In this document: positions 32,223-42,476 of the stretch, piece by piece | Layout of the letters: the number at the start of each line of letters is the position of its first letter | Position numbering within the stretch: the first letter of the stretch is position 1 | Source of the DNA: Paenibacillus sp. FSL H8-0332 | GTDB lineage: Bacteria; Bacillota; Bacilli; Paenibacillales; Paenibacillaceae | NCBI RefSeq assembly: GCF_037963835.1 | Contig: NZ_CP150145.1 | Coordinates: forward strand, 372,001-436,000 | Direction: 5' to 3' | DNA length: 64,000 nucleotides | Notes under the pieces: generated by a model | What the model was told of the DNA's origin: nothing | Database searches by the model: none | Seen by the model: the letters and a program-made list of their open reading frames with translations, nothing else | Program-made: the position numbers and the translations under genes

Positions 32223-33263
32223 GTGTCAGAAGCGTACAAGAAAGCCGGAGTGGATATTGCGGCTGGCAATGAAGCGGTAGAACGCATGAAGAAGCATGTG
32301 AAGCGCACGTACCGTCCGGAAGTAATGACTGAGCTTGGCGGATTCGGCGCCCTGTTTGGCCTGAATAAGGACAAATACGAGGAGCCGGTCCTCGTATCGG
32401 GAACGGATGGAGTAGGCACGAAGCTGAAGATCGCGTTCGCTGCGGACCGCCACGACACGATTGGCATCGATGCTGTCGCCATGTGCGTGAATGACATTGT
32501 GGTGCAGGGCGCTGAGCCGCTGTTCTTCCTCGATTATCTGGCCTGCGATAAGGTCGTGCCGGAGAAGATCGAGTCCATCGTGGCCGGAATCGCCGAAGGC
32601 TGCCATCAGGCGGGCTGCGCGCTGATCGGCGGAGAGACCGCCGAGATGCCGGGCATGTACGCGGCAGGCGAATATGATATCGCCGGATTCACCGTAGGTG
32701 TGGCCGATAAGGCCAAGCTGGTGACGGGAGCGGACATCGCTCCTGGAGACACAGTTATTGGCCTGGCTTCGAGCGGGATTCACAGCAACGGCTTCTCGCT
32801 GGTGCGCAAGCTTTTGCTGGAGGAGGGCGGCTACGGGTTGAACGATGTAGTGCCTGAACTCGGCGCTCCGCTGGTGGACGTTCTGCTGGCCCCAACCCGG
32901 ATCTACGTGAAGCCGCTGCTCGCTCTGCTCGAACAGCTTCCGGTCAAGGGCATGGCCCATATTACCGGCGGCGGGTTCATCGAGAATATTCCGCGCGTCT
33001 TGCCGGAGCATGTGAATGTAGAGATCAACTACGGCTCCTGGCCGATCCAGCCGGTCTTCAGCCTGATGCAGAGCAAGGGGCAGGTAAGCAACCGCGATAT
33101 GTTCACAACGTTCAATATGGGCGTGGGGCTGGTGCTGGTAGTGGCGGAAGCGGACGGAGCGCGTGCGCTGGAGCTGCTTAAGGCCAGCGGGGAAGAGGCT
33201 TACCGGATCGGTACGGTTACTGAAGGAGAGCGCATCGTTACCTTTACGGGAGCTGAAGTCTGA
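32223..33263 (+). CDS. purM: Phosphoribosylformylglycinamidine cyclo-ligase
   Basis: 346 residues from GTG 32223 with GAGGTG (32210-32215) as ribosome binding site; an ATG at 32208 lies upstream of that site. The start [19 protein letters not shown] and the blocks [26 protein letters not shown] and [15 protein letters not shown] are typical AIR synthetase. It closes FGAM to AIR with ATP. The stop shares a base with the purN start. Confidence 0.97.
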   Translation: MSEAYKKAGVDIAAGNEAVERMKKHVKRTYRPEVMTELGGFGALFGLNKDKYEEPVLVSGTDGVGTKLKIAFAADRHDTIGIDAVAMCVNDIVVQGAEPLFFLDYLACDKVVPEKIESIVAGIAEGCHQAGCALIGGETAEMPGMYAAGEYDIAGFTVGVADKAKLVTGADIAPGDTVIGLASSGIHSNGFSLVRKLLLEEGGYGLNDVVPELGAPLVDVLLAPTRIYVKPLLALLEQLPVKGMAHITGGGFIENIPRVLPEHVNVEINYGSWPIQPVFSLMQSKGQVSNRDMFTTFNMGVGLVLVVAEADGARALELLKASGEEAYRIGTVTEGERIVTFTGAEV

Positions 33264-33877
33264 TGGAGTGGAGCCGAATCGCTGTTTTTGCCTCCGGAAC
33301 GGGCAGCAATTTCGCTGCACTGGTCCAGGCACAGCGGGAGGGCAGGCTGGGCGGAGGCAGCATAGAGCTGCTGGTCTCGGATAAACCGGAAGCGCCTGTA
33401 GCACAGCGGGCAGAGGAGGCAGGAATTCCTGCTCTGCTGCTGCGGCCGAAGGACTTCGCGGGCCGTGAGCAGTACGAGGCCGCGATTGTGGCTGAACTAC
33501 AGCGCCGGAACATCGGGCTGGTAGTGCTGGCCGGGTACATGCGGCTGATCTCGCCCGTGCTGCTTGCGCCGTATGCCGGACGGATCATCAACATCCATCC
33601 TTCGCTGCTGCCGGCCTTCGCCGGCAAAGACGCCATCGGTCAGGCGCTGGATTATGGCGTGAAGCTGACGGGAGTGACGGTGCATTTTGTCGATGGAGGC
33701 ATGGATACCGGACCGGTGATTGCCCAGCGCAGCGTGGAGGTGAAGCTGGGAGACACAGCCGATTCACTTGCAGAACGTATCCACCAGGTAGAGTACGGAC
33801 TGTATCCTGAAGTGGTTGCTGCTTTTGCCGCTGGGAAAGTGGAATTAAACGGAAGAATGACGACAATCGGCGAATAA
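33263..33877 (+). CDS. purN: Phosphoribosylglycinamide formyltransferase
   Basis: 204 residues. SRIAVFASGTGSNF opens the substrate fold; the catalytic Asn-His pair is in RIINIHPSLLPAF and the Asp in GGMDTGPVIAQ. It transfers a formyl group from 10-formyltetrahydrofolate to GAR. The start overlaps the purM stop by one base (TGATG), so translation is coupled. Confidence 0.96.
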   Translation: MEWSRIAVFASGTGSNFAALVQAQREGRLGGGSIELLVSDKPEAPVAQRAEEAGIPALLLRPKDFAGREQYEAAIVAELQRRNIGLVVLAGYMRLISPVLLAPYAGRIINIHPSLLPAFAGKDAIGQALDYGVKLTGVTVHFVDGGMDTGPVIAQRSVEVKLGDTADSLAERIHQVEYGLYPEVVAAFAAGKVELNGRMTTIGE

Positions 33878-34356
33878 TAGCAGAAGCCATACCAGCGGGA
33901 TCTGACACACGCAAAAATGTATTTCAGGCAGGTGCGGCTGATTCTGATATTTCTCGGGAAATATTGCACAAAGTCTGCAAGAAGTCGGATTGGCTGACTG
34001 AGCAGTTTGAAATTGCCGGAATTGCGGGCTTGCTGACATGCCGGTTGATGTCGATATAGCAGTTGGATTCACTCCACTTAATTTGTCTGAATACCAGCGA
34101 TCGCGGAACGTAATTGGATACAGTACAACTAATTCTGGCGTTCGTAGGCTCTAAGGCGCATATGGCATCATTTAGATGGACATTTTCCAACTAATTTCTA
34201 TCTGACTGATAACATGCCGAAATTAAATGACATAAATCCACTTATCTCATAAACACTATGAACTCAATTATAAGCACGGGCCAACCGGCGACAAAGATCC
34301 TGCGATCATAAGCCACCACAATAATCTAGCGTGAATCCAGAGGAGGACTATTCAAA
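33878..34356. other. 479-base gap between purN and purH with a small-hairpin array
   Basis: AT-richer than the flanking genes and without a supported gene. It contains the three-unit repeat at 34061-34200. GAGGAGG (34339-34345) at the end is the purH ribosome binding site. No clear promoter or terminator was found, so purHD is probably still transcribed with the upstream genes. Confidence 0.65.
34061..34200 (+). repeat. Array of three diverged hairpin units
   Basis: Each unit has TGGA, a short loop, then a complementary segment and CTTAATT or CTAATT: 34064-34082, 34115-34134 and 34177-34196. Units 1 and 3 form stems TGGA/TCCA flanked by AG/CT-type pairs. Spacing is 51 and 62 bases; the bases between are not conserved. 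Confidence 0.6.
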
Positions 34357-35904
34357 GTGAGTATCAAGAGAGCGCTGGTCAGCGTATCGGACAAACAGGG
34401 CATCGTGGATTTTTGCCGCGAGTTGTCTGCATTAGGCGTAGAAATTATCTCCACAGGCGGCACCAGCACACTTTTGGCGAAGGAAGGCGTTCCGGTCATT
34501 GGCATCTCTGAGGTTACCGGCTTCCCTGAGATCATGGATGGACGCGTCAAAACCTTGCACCCAGCTGTACACAGCGGCCTCCTGGCCGTTCGTGACAACG
34601 AAGAGCATACCCGTCAGATGAATGAGCTTGGCCTTGATTACATCGACCTCGTTGTGGTGAATCTGTATCCGTTCGCGGAGACGATTGCCAAGCCGGATGT
34701 GTCTTATGAAGAGGCTATCGAGAACATCGATATCGGCGGACCGACCATGCTGCGTTCTGCGGCGAAGAACCATGCTTTTGTCAGTGTGGTGGTCGATGCG
34801 GCTGACTATGCGAATGTGCTTGAAGAAGTACGCGCCGGTGGAGATACAACCCTTGCAACCCGCAAACGTCTTGCGGCCAAAGTCTTCCGCCATACGGCGG
34901 CTTACGACGCCCTGATTGCCGATTATCTGGCGAATGTCACCGGTGAACCGCTGCCGGAGCGTTATACAGTCACTTATGAGAAAATCCAGGATCTGCGCTA
35001 CGGCGAGAACCCGCATCAGAAGGCTGCGTTCTACCGCAAGCCGCTGGCGGCGCAGGATACCCTTACGGCTGCCGAGCAGCTGCACGGCAAAGAGCTGTCC
35101 TACAACAACATCAATGACGCGAACGCAGCGCTCCAGATTGTCAAAGAGTTCGAAGAGCCTGCCGTTGTAGCCGTGAAGCATATGAATCCTTGCGGAGTCG
35201 GCGTGGGCACGAGTGTCTATGAAGCTTATCAAAAAGCTTACAGTGCGGACCCTACCTCCATCTTCGGCGGAATTGTGGCAGCCAACCGGATTATTGATGC
35301 TGATACAGCTAATATGTTGAAGGATATTTTCCTTGAGATCGTTCTGGCTCCGGGCTTCACGGACGAAGCGCTGGAAATCCTGACGAAGAAAAAGAATATC
35401 CGCCTGCTTAAACTGGGCAACCTCAGCACCGCTGCATCCCGCAAGAGCAGCTTTGTGGTCACCTCCGTTGAAGGTGGAATGGTCGTGCAGGAGAGCGACG
35501 TACACTCTGTGAATTCCGAAGATTTGCAGATCGTAACCGACCGCAAGCCTACCGAAGAAGAGCTGAAGCAGCTGTTGTTCGGCTGGAAGGTCGTGAAGCA
35601 TGTGAAGTCCAACGCCATCGTGCTGGCGGCTGACGATATGACGGTCGGTGTAGGTGCAGGACAGATGAACCGTGTCGGAGCGGCCAAGATCGCCATTGAA
35701 CAAGCAGGCGAGAAAGCGAAGGGTGCTGTGCTGGCTTCAGACGCCTTCTTCCCGATGGGCGATACACTGGAAATGGCTGCGAAGGCGGGCATTACAGCAG
35801 TTATCCAGCCGGGAGGCTCGATCAAGGACGAGGAATCGATTAAGGTTGCCAATGAATACGGTATTGCCATGGTCTTCACCGGCGTACGCCACTTCAAACA
35901 CTAG
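34357..35904 (+). CDS. purH: Bifunctional AICAR transformylase/IMP cyclohydrolase
   Basis: 515 residues from GTG 34357, with GAGGAGG (34339-34345) upstream. The N-terminal MGS-like cyclohydrolase domain (~1-190; [24 protein letters not shown]) is followed by the AICAR transformylase domain ([33 protein letters not shown]). It performs the last two steps to IMP. Length and order match Bacillus PurH. Confidence 0.97.
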   Translation: MSIKRALVSVSDKQGIVDFCRELSALGVEIISTGGTSTLLAKEGVPVIGISEVTGFPEIMDGRVKTLHPAVHSGLLAVRDNEEHTRQMNELGLDYIDLVVVNLYPFAETIAKPDVSYEEAIENIDIGGPTMLRSAAKNHAFVSVVVDAADYANVLEEVRAGGDTTLATRKRLAAKVFRHTAAYDALIADYLANVTGEPLPERYTVTYEKIQDLRYGENPHQKAAFYRKPLAAQDTLTAAEQLHGKELSYNNINDANAALQIVKEFEEPAVVAVKHMNPCGVGVGTSVYEAYQKAYSADPTSIFGGIVAANRIIDADTANMLKDIFLEIVLAPGFTDEALEILTKKKNIRLLKLGNLSTAASRKSSFVVTSVEGGMVVQESDVHSVNSEDLQIVTDRKPTEEELKQLLFGWKVVKHVKSNAIVLAADDMTVGVGAGQMNRVGAAKIAIEQAGEKAKGAVLASDAFFPMGDTLEMAAKAGITAVIQPGGSIKDEESIKVANEYGIAMVFTGVRHFKH

Positions 35905-35927
35905 CACGCTGGGAGGATCAGAGCCTT

Positions 35928-37193
35928 ATGGATATTTTAGTAGTCGGCGGCGGCGGACGCGAGCATGCGATCATCTGGAGCTTGTCCCGCAGTCCCCGTG
36001 CCGGTAAAATCTACTGCGCCCCCGGCAATGCCGGGATTGCGCAGCTTGCGGAATGTGTGCCGATCGGCGTCTTCGAGTTTGATAAGCTGACCGCTTTTGC
36101 CAAGGAACGGAAGGTGGGCCTGGTGGTCATCGGACCGGATGATCCGCTGGCGGCAGGCATTGTGGATGCCTTTGAAGCACAGGATATCCCTGTATTCGGT
36201 CCGCGCAAGAATGCTGCAGAGATCGAGGGCAGCAAGACCTTCATGAAGGATCTGCTCCATAAATACAGCATTCCGACAGCCGCTTATGAGAAATTCAGTG
36301 AGTACGGGGCGGCACTTGCCTATCTGCGGAGCCAGGAGCTGCCGATTGTCATCAAGGCGGACGGCCTGGCCGCAGGCAAAGGGGTAACCGTGGCGTATTC
36401 CCGGGAGGAAGCGGAGCAGGCCCTTCAGGAGATCATGGTCGACAAGGTCTTCGGGGAGGCCGGGGCGCAGGTAGTCATTGAGGAGTTCCTTGCCGGGCAG
36501 GAAATGTCGATTCTGGCGTTCGTGGATGGCGAAACAGTGCGGCCTATGGCTGCTGCCCAGGACCATAAGCCTGTATTCGACGGCGATAAAGGCCCTAATA
36601 CGGGCGGCATGGGGACCTACTCCCCGCTCCCGCATATCGATGAAGCGATCATCCGTGAAGCGGTGGAGACGATTATTGAGCCGACAGCCAGAGCGATGGT
36701 TGCCGAGGGACGTCCCTTCAGCGGTGTGCTATTCGCCGGGCTGATGATCTCGCCGGACGGCAGACCGAAGACGATTGAGTTCAATGCCCGCTTCGGGGAC
36801 CCTGAGACACAGGTGGTTCTTCCCCGGCTGCGAAGCGATCTGTTGGAGATTTTCCTCGCTGTGACCGAAGACAGACTCGCCGATATTCCGATCGAGTGGA
36901 GCGAAGAGGCAGCAGTCTGCGTGGTTCTGGCCTCGGAGGGTTATCCCGGACCTTACCCGAAGGGAGTGCCGATCAGCGGGCTGGAAGACAGCGGCTCAGC
37001 GCTGGTCTTCCATGCCGGAACCGCACGCAGCGAAGACGGCGGCTGGGTGACCACCGGCGGCCGCGTGCTTGGGGTGGTAGGCCTGGGTGCAACCATTGCC
37101 GAAGCACGTACATCGGCCTATGCCAGTGCGGAGAGTATTACGTTTGCGGGCAAACAGAACCGCAGTGATATCGCAATGAAGGCATTAGTCTGA
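35928..37193 (+). CDS. purD: Phosphoribosylamine-glycine ligase
   Basis: 421 residues. ATP-grasp enzyme beginning MDILVVGGGGREHAI, with VIKADGLAAGKGV, PNTGGMGTYSP and the EFNARFGDPETQ metal-binding motif. It joins glycine to phosphoribosylamine. GGGAGGA (35911-35917) precedes ATG 35928, 23 bases after purH. It is the last gene of the purine operon. Confidence 0.97.
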   Translation: MDILVVGGGGREHAIIWSLSRSPRAGKIYCAPGNAGIAQLAECVPIGVFEFDKLTAFAKERKVGLVVIGPDDPLAAGIVDAFEAQDIPVFGPRKNAAEIEGSKTFMKDLLHKYSIPTAAYEKFSEYGAALAYLRSQELPIVIKADGLAAGKGVTVAYSREEAEQALQEIMVDKVFGEAGAQVVIEEFLAGQEMSILAFVDGETVRPMAAAQDHKPVFDGDKGPNTGGMGTYSPLPHIDEAIIREAVETIIEPTARAMVAEGRPFSGVLFAGLMISPDGRPKTIEFNARFGDPETQVVLPRLRSDLLEIFLAVTEDRLADIPIEWSEEAAVCVVLASEGYPGPYPKGVPISGLEDSGSALVFHAGTARSEDGGWVTTGGRVLGVVGLGATIAEARTSAYASAESITFAGKQNRSDIAMKALV

Positions 37194-37215
37194 GGAGAAA
37201 GTCCCAAAAAAAGGA

Positions 37216-37244
37216 CTGACAAGTTGTAGGAGAAGTGCTATAAT
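37216..37244 (+). promoter_or_regulatory. Sigma-A promoter after purD
   Basis: CTGACA (37216-37221), 17 bases, TATAAT (37239-37244): a close match to consensus. Transcription would begin near 37251 and meet a terminator within about 70 bases. Confidence 0.7.
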
Positions 37245-37250
37245 ACAACT

Positions 37251-37318
37251 CGTACGGGGGAAAATGTGCGGATATATACAGATAAAGGGTCTTTCCTTTC
37301 TAGGGAAAGGCCTTTTTT
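37251..37318 (+). ncRNA. Candidate small RNA or attenuated leader between purD and the SEC-C gene
   Basis: Bounded by the promoter at 37216-37244 and a hairpin GGTCTTTCC/GGGAAAGGCC with six T (37289-37318). A further promoter (TTAACA, 16 bases, TATAAT at about 37339) lies after the terminator, so the downstream gene does not need this transcript. A 19-codon frame (37264-37320) runs through it but crosses the terminator stem, so it is doubtful. Confidence 0.45.
37287..37318 (+). terminator. Rho-independent terminator after purD
   Basis: GGGTCTTTCC and GGGAAAGGCC form an imperfect nine-bp stem followed by TTTTTT. It would also end the purine operon transcript. Confidence 0.85.
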
Positions 37319-37404
37319 AACAATTCCATAACGAATGTTATAATAGTACAATAACAGCGATACTTATGCGGATGTACAGTTACTGATTTAAGGGGGAATT
37401 AGTT

Positions 37405-38727
37405 TTGAGTAAGGTAGGAAGAAACGACTTATGCCCGTGTGGAAGCGGGAACAAATATAAGAAATGCTGCATGGAGAAAGACAGAGCGGCAGCCCAGTCG
37501 ATGCTGAGGCTGGTTAACGCAGGGGATGCAGCGGCGCAAGCGCCTGTAACCATACCCGGTGTAATCGTGCACGAGGAACAGCCGGCTACGGTAAGTGCTG
37601 CACCTGCTGCGGGCAAGCTTACGCTGCCCAAGCTGAAGAAGATGGTGGCGAAGGAGCTGAACTGGGAGCATCCGGCCCATGAACAGCTGGCGCTGGAGCT
37701 GATCGAGCACATGAGAGAGCAGTATGACCGGGAGCTGATCCTGGAAGCACTGCTGCTGTGGAACGGCTTCTCCCGCCAGACCAAGCCGGCCGTGAAGAAG
37801 ACAGGCTCCTTCTGTGCGGCGATCGAATACCTGCTGTCCGAGGAATACGGCTTCATGCTGTCACAGGCGGAGCTGGCGGACAAATACGCGGTTACTACGG
37901 CCACGATCTCCCGCAAGGTTAAAGAGATCTATAACTATGTCGAGGAATACGGCATGACCGGGGAAGCGGACGAATTGATGGCGCTGAACGGAGCAGAAAC
38001 TCCGCAGGAGAAGGCACAGACCCTTCTGGCCCAAGCCATGGAGGCAACCTCTGCGAAGCGCCGGATCCAGCTGGCGGAGAAGGCGCTGGAGCTCTATCCG
38101 GACAGCCCGGAAGCCTACCTTATTCTGGCCGAGGAAACGGAGAATGAGGAGGACGCCCGCGAGCTGCTGAAGGCGGGAATCGCCGCAGGCAGACGGGAGC
38201 TGGGCGAGTCTTATTTTACGAAGCATAAAGGGTTCTTCTGGGGGCTCTATGAGACCCGCCCTTATATCCGTATCTGTCAGAGCTATGCGGAATCCTGCTG
38301 GTTCGGCGGTAAGGCGGAGGAAGCAACAGAGATGCTGGAGCATATTCTGGAGCTGAATAAGGATGATAATACCGGTGCCCGCTATCTGCTGACTGCTGTA
38401 TACCTGTATAGCAACCAGCTTGAAGAAGCAGAGCGGATCATTAAGAACTACGGTGAAGAGGATGCGGCGGCGGCTTTTGCCTATGACCGAATTGTACTGG
38501 AGTTCAAGAAGAACGGTATCACCTCGCAGCTCAAAATGCTCTACCGCATAGCCCGCGGAGTGAACAAGCATGTGCCGGATTACCTGCTGGGCGTGAAGCG
38601 GCTGCCGCATAATCTTCCGGATTTTGTCGGTATGGGTGATCCCAATGAAGCGATTGAATATGTAATTATGCACTCGCGCTTGTGGGCGAGCCTGCCGGAT
38701 CTGCTTAAGTGGATGCTGAAGCAATAG
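37405..38727 (+). CDS. SEC-C motif protein with tetratricopeptide-like region
   Basis: 440 residues from TTG 37405, with AGGGGGAA (37391-37398) upstream. The N-terminus has the zinc-binding SEC-C motif, [18 protein letters not shown] (~6-23), as at the end of SecA. A middle region (~150-180) resembles a helix-turn-helix ([20 protein letters not shown]). The rest is helical and TPR-like ([20 protein letters not shown]). SEC-C metal sites often bind ribosomes or SecB-type partners. Cytoplasmic; the specific role is unknown. It has its own promoter and terminator. Confidence 0.75.
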   Translation: MSKVGRNDLCPCGSGNKYKKCCMEKDRAAAQSMLRLVNAGDAAAQAPVTIPGVIVHEEQPATVSAAPAAGKLTLPKLKKMVAKELNWEHPAHEQLALELIEHMREQYDRELILEALLLWNGFSRQTKPAVKKTGSFCAAIEYLLSEEYGFMLSQAELADKYAVTTATISRKVKEIYNYVEEYGMTGEADELMALNGAETPQEKAQTLLAQAMEATSAKRRIQLAEKALELYPDSPEAYLILAEETENEEDARELLKAGIAAGRRELGESYFTKHKGFFWGLYETRPYIRICQSYAESCWFGGKAEEATEMLEHILELNKDDNTGARYLLTAVYLYSNQLEEAERIIKNYGEEDAAAAFAYDRIVLEFKKNGITSQLKMLYRIARGVNKHVPDYLLGVKRLPHNLPDFVGMGDPNEAIEYVIMHSRLWASLPDLLKWMLKQ

Positions 38728-38748
38728 ACGCTATAGATGAAATACCAG

Positions 38749-38778
38749 ACACAGTCCTTCGGGGCTGTGTTTTTTTGG
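38749..38778 (+). terminator. Terminator after the SEC-C gene
   Basis: Nine-bp stem ACACAGTCC/GGGCTGTGT capped by a TTCG tetraloop, followed by a run of T. Confidence 0.93.
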
Positions 38779-38995
38779 CAAAAAATCTGACATTAGCAAG
38801 CGGGAATACGGGGGATCGGGTGTTTGACATGATATTCGTGAGAAAATACCTGACATGGTCACAGTTTTTTCACAGCTTACGGAGAAACGGTAAAGGGATA
38901 AAGGGATTTTTTGCAGAAATAAGTCGAAAAGACAGAGAATAGCCGCAGGTAGAGCTTATGGCCTGAGTCTATTGACATGGGGATGGGGGAGTTCT

Positions 38996-41006
38996 ATGAA
39001 AGCATTAAGGAATATGGGGATTCGCGGCAAGCTGTTTTTGTCAGTGATTTTGTCTGTGGTGGTTATTTTCATGGCGGTGTCTGCAGTGATCTACAGCAAT
39101 GCCGAGCAGCTTATCGTGGACGGGCTGAAGAGCTCGTTGACGTATGAGAAAGGGGAGATCGGGGTGCAGGTCAATGACCTGCTGCAGCCTGCCGTGGACA
39201 GTGTGACGCTGCTCAATGCCAACGCCTACCTTCGCGACTTCATTCTGAGAGTGAAGGATACGCAGACGCTGAAGAATACGGACGGGTACGCGGAGCTGAT
39301 CCAGACGCTGAACCTGATTAAGAACAACAATAAGGATCTGCTCAATGTATACATAGGTCTGGATGCGGTGAACAAGGTGATTACCCAGGATGAATTCGAG
39401 CCACCGGCAGACTATGTGCTGAAGGAGCGAAGCTGGTATTCGGCTACGGCTGCGAACAAGCGTGTTACGATTACCAATCCTTATATCGATGCCGGATCGG
39501 GGAAAATGGTCGTCAGTGTCAGCACACCGCTGCTTGATGATTCAGGCAAGCTGATCGGTGTGGCGAGTGCAGATATTTCGATTGAGCAGATTACAGCGGC
39601 GCTCGGCGCTTTTAATTATAAGGGCAGCGGCTATGCCGTGCTGGTTGATGAGACGGGGACCTTCATCTATCATCCCAATCCGGATCATATCCTGCTGAAG
39701 AAGATGGCTGATCTGGGTGGAGCGTGGAAGGCTGTCGGCGATAAAATGCTGCAGTGGGGCTCGAATGTCATCCGGACGGACATAGACGGCGAGCCCAGCT
39801 ATGTATCCTATTCACCGGCTGTGGCTAACCAGTGGTCAGTCGCACTGATCGTACCGCAGAAGCATGCGGAGCTGGAGCTGAAGCGCTTCGAGCTGATTTT
39901 CTTCCTCTCCATTATTGCTTCAATCGCGGTGCTGTCTGTCCTGCTGTATCTGGTCTCGGGCAGTATTCTGAAGCAGATTCCGCTCCTCACGGCTGCGTTC
40001 GGGCAGGCGAAGGACGGAGACCTGTCGGTAAGGGCTAGGGTGACCGCGGGAGGCGAGATCGGGGTGCTGGCTGAGGGCTTCAACGATATGATCGCCTCGC
40101 AGCAGTCACTGATTCAGGAGATCATGCATAGCTCGCAGAGTATCTCTGGCGCGGTGGGGAATACAGAGCAGAACGTATTCGTGCTGGACGGCAGCATCAC
40201 CGATATCTCGGGGGTTACGGAGGAGCTGTCGGCAGGCCTTCAGCAGACCGCCGCCTCGATGGAGGAGATGAACGCCAGCACGACCCAGATCGAGGCTGCG
40301 ATCAACGGAATTGCCCGCAAAGCCCAGGAGGGGGCGGAAGCCGCCGGAGAAATTAACGTACGGGCGGAGCAACTGAAGGAAGAGAGCGTGGGAATCTCGC
40401 ACACAAGCAGACTGGATTTCAGTCACCGTCTCACGCGAGTTGTCCGCGAGCTTGCGGATCTCCTCCGCCACTACAGCGAAACCACGGCCTGCTTCCCCGG
40501 CCCGTGCCGCCTCAATTGAAGCATTCAGCGATAACAGGTTGGTCTGGGCGGCGATCTCCAGAATGGCGCCCGTAAGCGTACTGATCTGCTAGATCGATCC
40601 CGACTGTTCAATGGCCGTGCGCAGCTTCTCTTCACTAAGCCCGTACACAGTAAATCTGGTGGAGGCTGCGGAGAGTATGCTGGGCTTCATGGACAGCCAG
40701 GTGAAGAAGGACTACGATGCCATGCAGGAGACTGGAGAGCGGTACAGTGAGGATGCCCGGTATGTCGAGGAGCTGGTGACGGACTTCAGCGCCACCTCGG
40801 AAGAGCTGCTCGCTTCCATCCAGAGCATGCTTACTGCGATCAGCGAGACGGGCAGTGCAACGAATGAGGGGGCAGAAGGAGCGGGAGTGATCGCTGCCGG
40901 AGCGGAGCAGATCATCGGGCGGTCCGGCAGCATCGTAGCGGAGATGGAGGAGATTAAGCTCAGCTCGGCGCAGCTGCTGAGTGCGGTGTCGAGGTTTAAG
41001 GTATAG
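38996..41006 (+). pseudogene. Methyl-accepting chemotaxis protein gene broken by an internal inversion
   Basis: The 5' part (ATG 38996, GGGGGAG upstream) encodes an intact receptor start: membrane segment (~10-32), dCache-like extracellular domain, second membrane segment (~300-320), HAMP, and the first helix of the signalling domain up to about 40402. From about 40403 to 40649 the coding sense is on the opposite strand: read in reverse it gives [19 protein letters not shown] and [14 protein letters not shown], the highly conserved MCP hairpin tip. From 40650 the plus strand resumes with NLVEAAESMLGFMDSQ and the last helix to 41006. The two plus-strand parts are in different frames, and the inverted part carries a TAG in its own frame. 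The receptor cannot be made as annotated here. Confidence 0.9.
40403..40649 (-). other. Inverted segment within the chemotaxis receptor gene
   Basis: About 247 bases whose reverse complement reads as continuous MCP signalling-domain sequence (TVYGLSEEKLRTAIEQSGSI, a [15 protein letters not shown], then the [12 protein letters not shown] block). No long inverted repeats flank it; only short ACAC-type similarities are seen at the junctions. Boundaries are estimated from where coding similarity switches strand. Confidence 0.85.
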
Positions 41007-41133
41007 GCTTCTATAATTCCTCTATCAGTGGATGCTATGTTGCGTGGAGAGGACAAGGGTTGAAAAAAAGTCCTTGGAAGAGTATGTTACAAGAAGCGAA
41101 ACGATAAGAAAGAGACAGTGAGGCGGGGAAAAC

Positions 41134-42396
41134 ATGAGAGAAGGCGAAAACCGGATCGTAGGAATGGAAGATATTGTACGCGCACACCATGTGCTGCGGG
41201 AGGTTATCGTCCGTACGCCGCTCCAGCTGGATGCGGTATTGTCGGCCAAATACGGCTGTAATGTGTACTTGAAACGCGAGGATCTGCAGATTGTACGCTC
41301 CTTCAAAATCCGGGGGGCCTATAATATGATCCGCAGTCTGTCTGATGAGGACAGAGCCAAGGGCATCGTCTGCGCCAGCGCGGGAAATCATGCCCAGGGC
41401 GTGGCTTATTCCTGCAAGGCACTCGGTATCAAAGGCAAGATATTCATGCCGAGCACTACCCCTAATCAGAAGATTAAGCAGGTCCGGCGCTTTGGCGGCG
41501 AATTCGTTGAGGTGATTCTGAAGGGGGATACCTTCGATGATGCTTATGATGAAGCGCTGCAGGCTTGCATTGACTATAGCATGACGCTGATTCACCCGTT
41601 CGATGAGCCGCGTATTATTGCCGGCAACGGTACCATTGCCATGGAGGTAATGGAGAACCTGGACAAGCCTGCGGACTTCGTGCTCGTCACCATCGGCGGC
41701 GGCGGGCTGGCAGCCGGTGTAGCCACCTATATCAAGACGGTGAGCCCGGCAACCAAGGTGATCGGTGTGGAGCCTAGCGGCGCTGCTTCAATGAGTGAGG
41801 CCATGGAGAGCGGTGAGGTAATCACTTTGAAGGAGATCAACAAGTTCGTGGACGGCGCGGCGGTGAAGCGTGTCGGCGGCCTGACCTTCGATATCTGCTC
41901 GAAGCTTCTGGATGATGTGGTGAAGGTGCCGGAGGGCAAGGCGTGTACCACTATTCTGGAGCTGTATAACGAGAACGCCATTGTGGTGGAGCCTGCCGGT
42001 TCCCTCCCCATTGCTGCACTGGACATGTACCGTGATCAGATCCGCGGCAAAAGCGTGGTCTGCATCGTCAGCGGCGGCAACAACGATATTGACCGGATGC
42101 AGGAGATCAAGGAGCGTTCCCTGATCTACGAAGGTCTTAAGCATTACTTCATGGTCAACTTCCCGCAGCGCGCGGGTGCTCTGCGCGAGTTCCTGACCGA
42201 GGTGGTCGGACCGGACGATGACATTACCCGGTTCGAGTACACGAAGAAGAATGAGAAGGAGAACGGCCCGGCGCTGGTCGGCATTGAGCTGATGTCTACC
42301 GATGCCTACGCCCCGCTGATTGAGCGGATGAAGCAGAAGGGCGTCGATTACGTAGAGATCAACAAGGATGTTAATCTGTTCAGTATGCTGATCTAA
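41134..42396 (+). CDS. ilvA: Threonine dehydratase (threonine ammonia-lyase)
   Basis: 420 residues. The PLP-binding Lys58 is in VRSFKIRGAYN; the glycine-rich phosphate loop is IGGGGLAAGVA. A C-terminal ACT-like regulatory domain (~330-420, YFMVNFPQRAGALREFL) is of the single-repeat type seen in Bacilli IlvA. It converts threonine to 2-oxobutanoate for isoleucine synthesis. It stands alone between the broken MCP gene and a strong terminator. The family also includes catabolic enzymes, but the ACT-like domain and length favour the biosynthetic form. Confidence 0.9.
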   Translation: MREGENRIVGMEDIVRAHHVLREVIVRTPLQLDAVLSAKYGCNVYLKREDLQIVRSFKIRGAYNMIRSLSDEDRAKGIVCASAGNHAQGVAYSCKALGIKGKIFMPSTTPNQKIKQVRRFGGEFVEVILKGDTFDDAYDEALQACIDYSMTLIHPFDEPRIIAGNGTIAMEVMENLDKPADFVLVTIGGGGLAAGVATYIKTVSPATKVIGVEPSGAASMSEAMESGEVITLKEINKFVDGAAVKRVGGLTFDICSKLLDDVVKVPEGKACTTILELYNENAIVVEPAGSLPIAALDMYRDQIRGKSVVCIVSGGNNDIDRMQEIKERSLIYEGLKHYFMVNFPQRAGALREFLTEVVGPDDDITRFEYTKKNEKENGPALVGIELMSTDAYAPLIERMKQKGVDYVEINKDVNLFSMLI

Positions 42397-42409
42397 TCTG
42401 GTCTAATAA

Positions 42410-42453
42410 GAAGCAGCCCCGTCCGGCGTGATTGCGGATGGGGCTGCTTTTTG
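42410..42453 (+). terminator. Terminator after ilvA
   Basis: Stem AGCAGCCCCGTCCG/CGGATGGGGCTGCT with one mismatch, followed by TTTTTG. It lies between convergent genes and may also act on the minus strand. Confidence 0.93.
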
Positions 42454-42476
42454 TATACGGGATGTAGTTAAACCGC

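Noticed and set aside
37264..37320. 19-codon leader peptide after purD
   Set aside because: It spans the terminator stem and has no regulatory codon run; the likely ribosome binding site is too close.
40403..40649. Phase-variable switch with recombinase sites in the MCP gene
   Set aside because: No long inverted repeats or invertase gene are seen, and the frame and the TAG would not be repaired by a simple flip. It is kept as a possibility in the findings, not as a feature.
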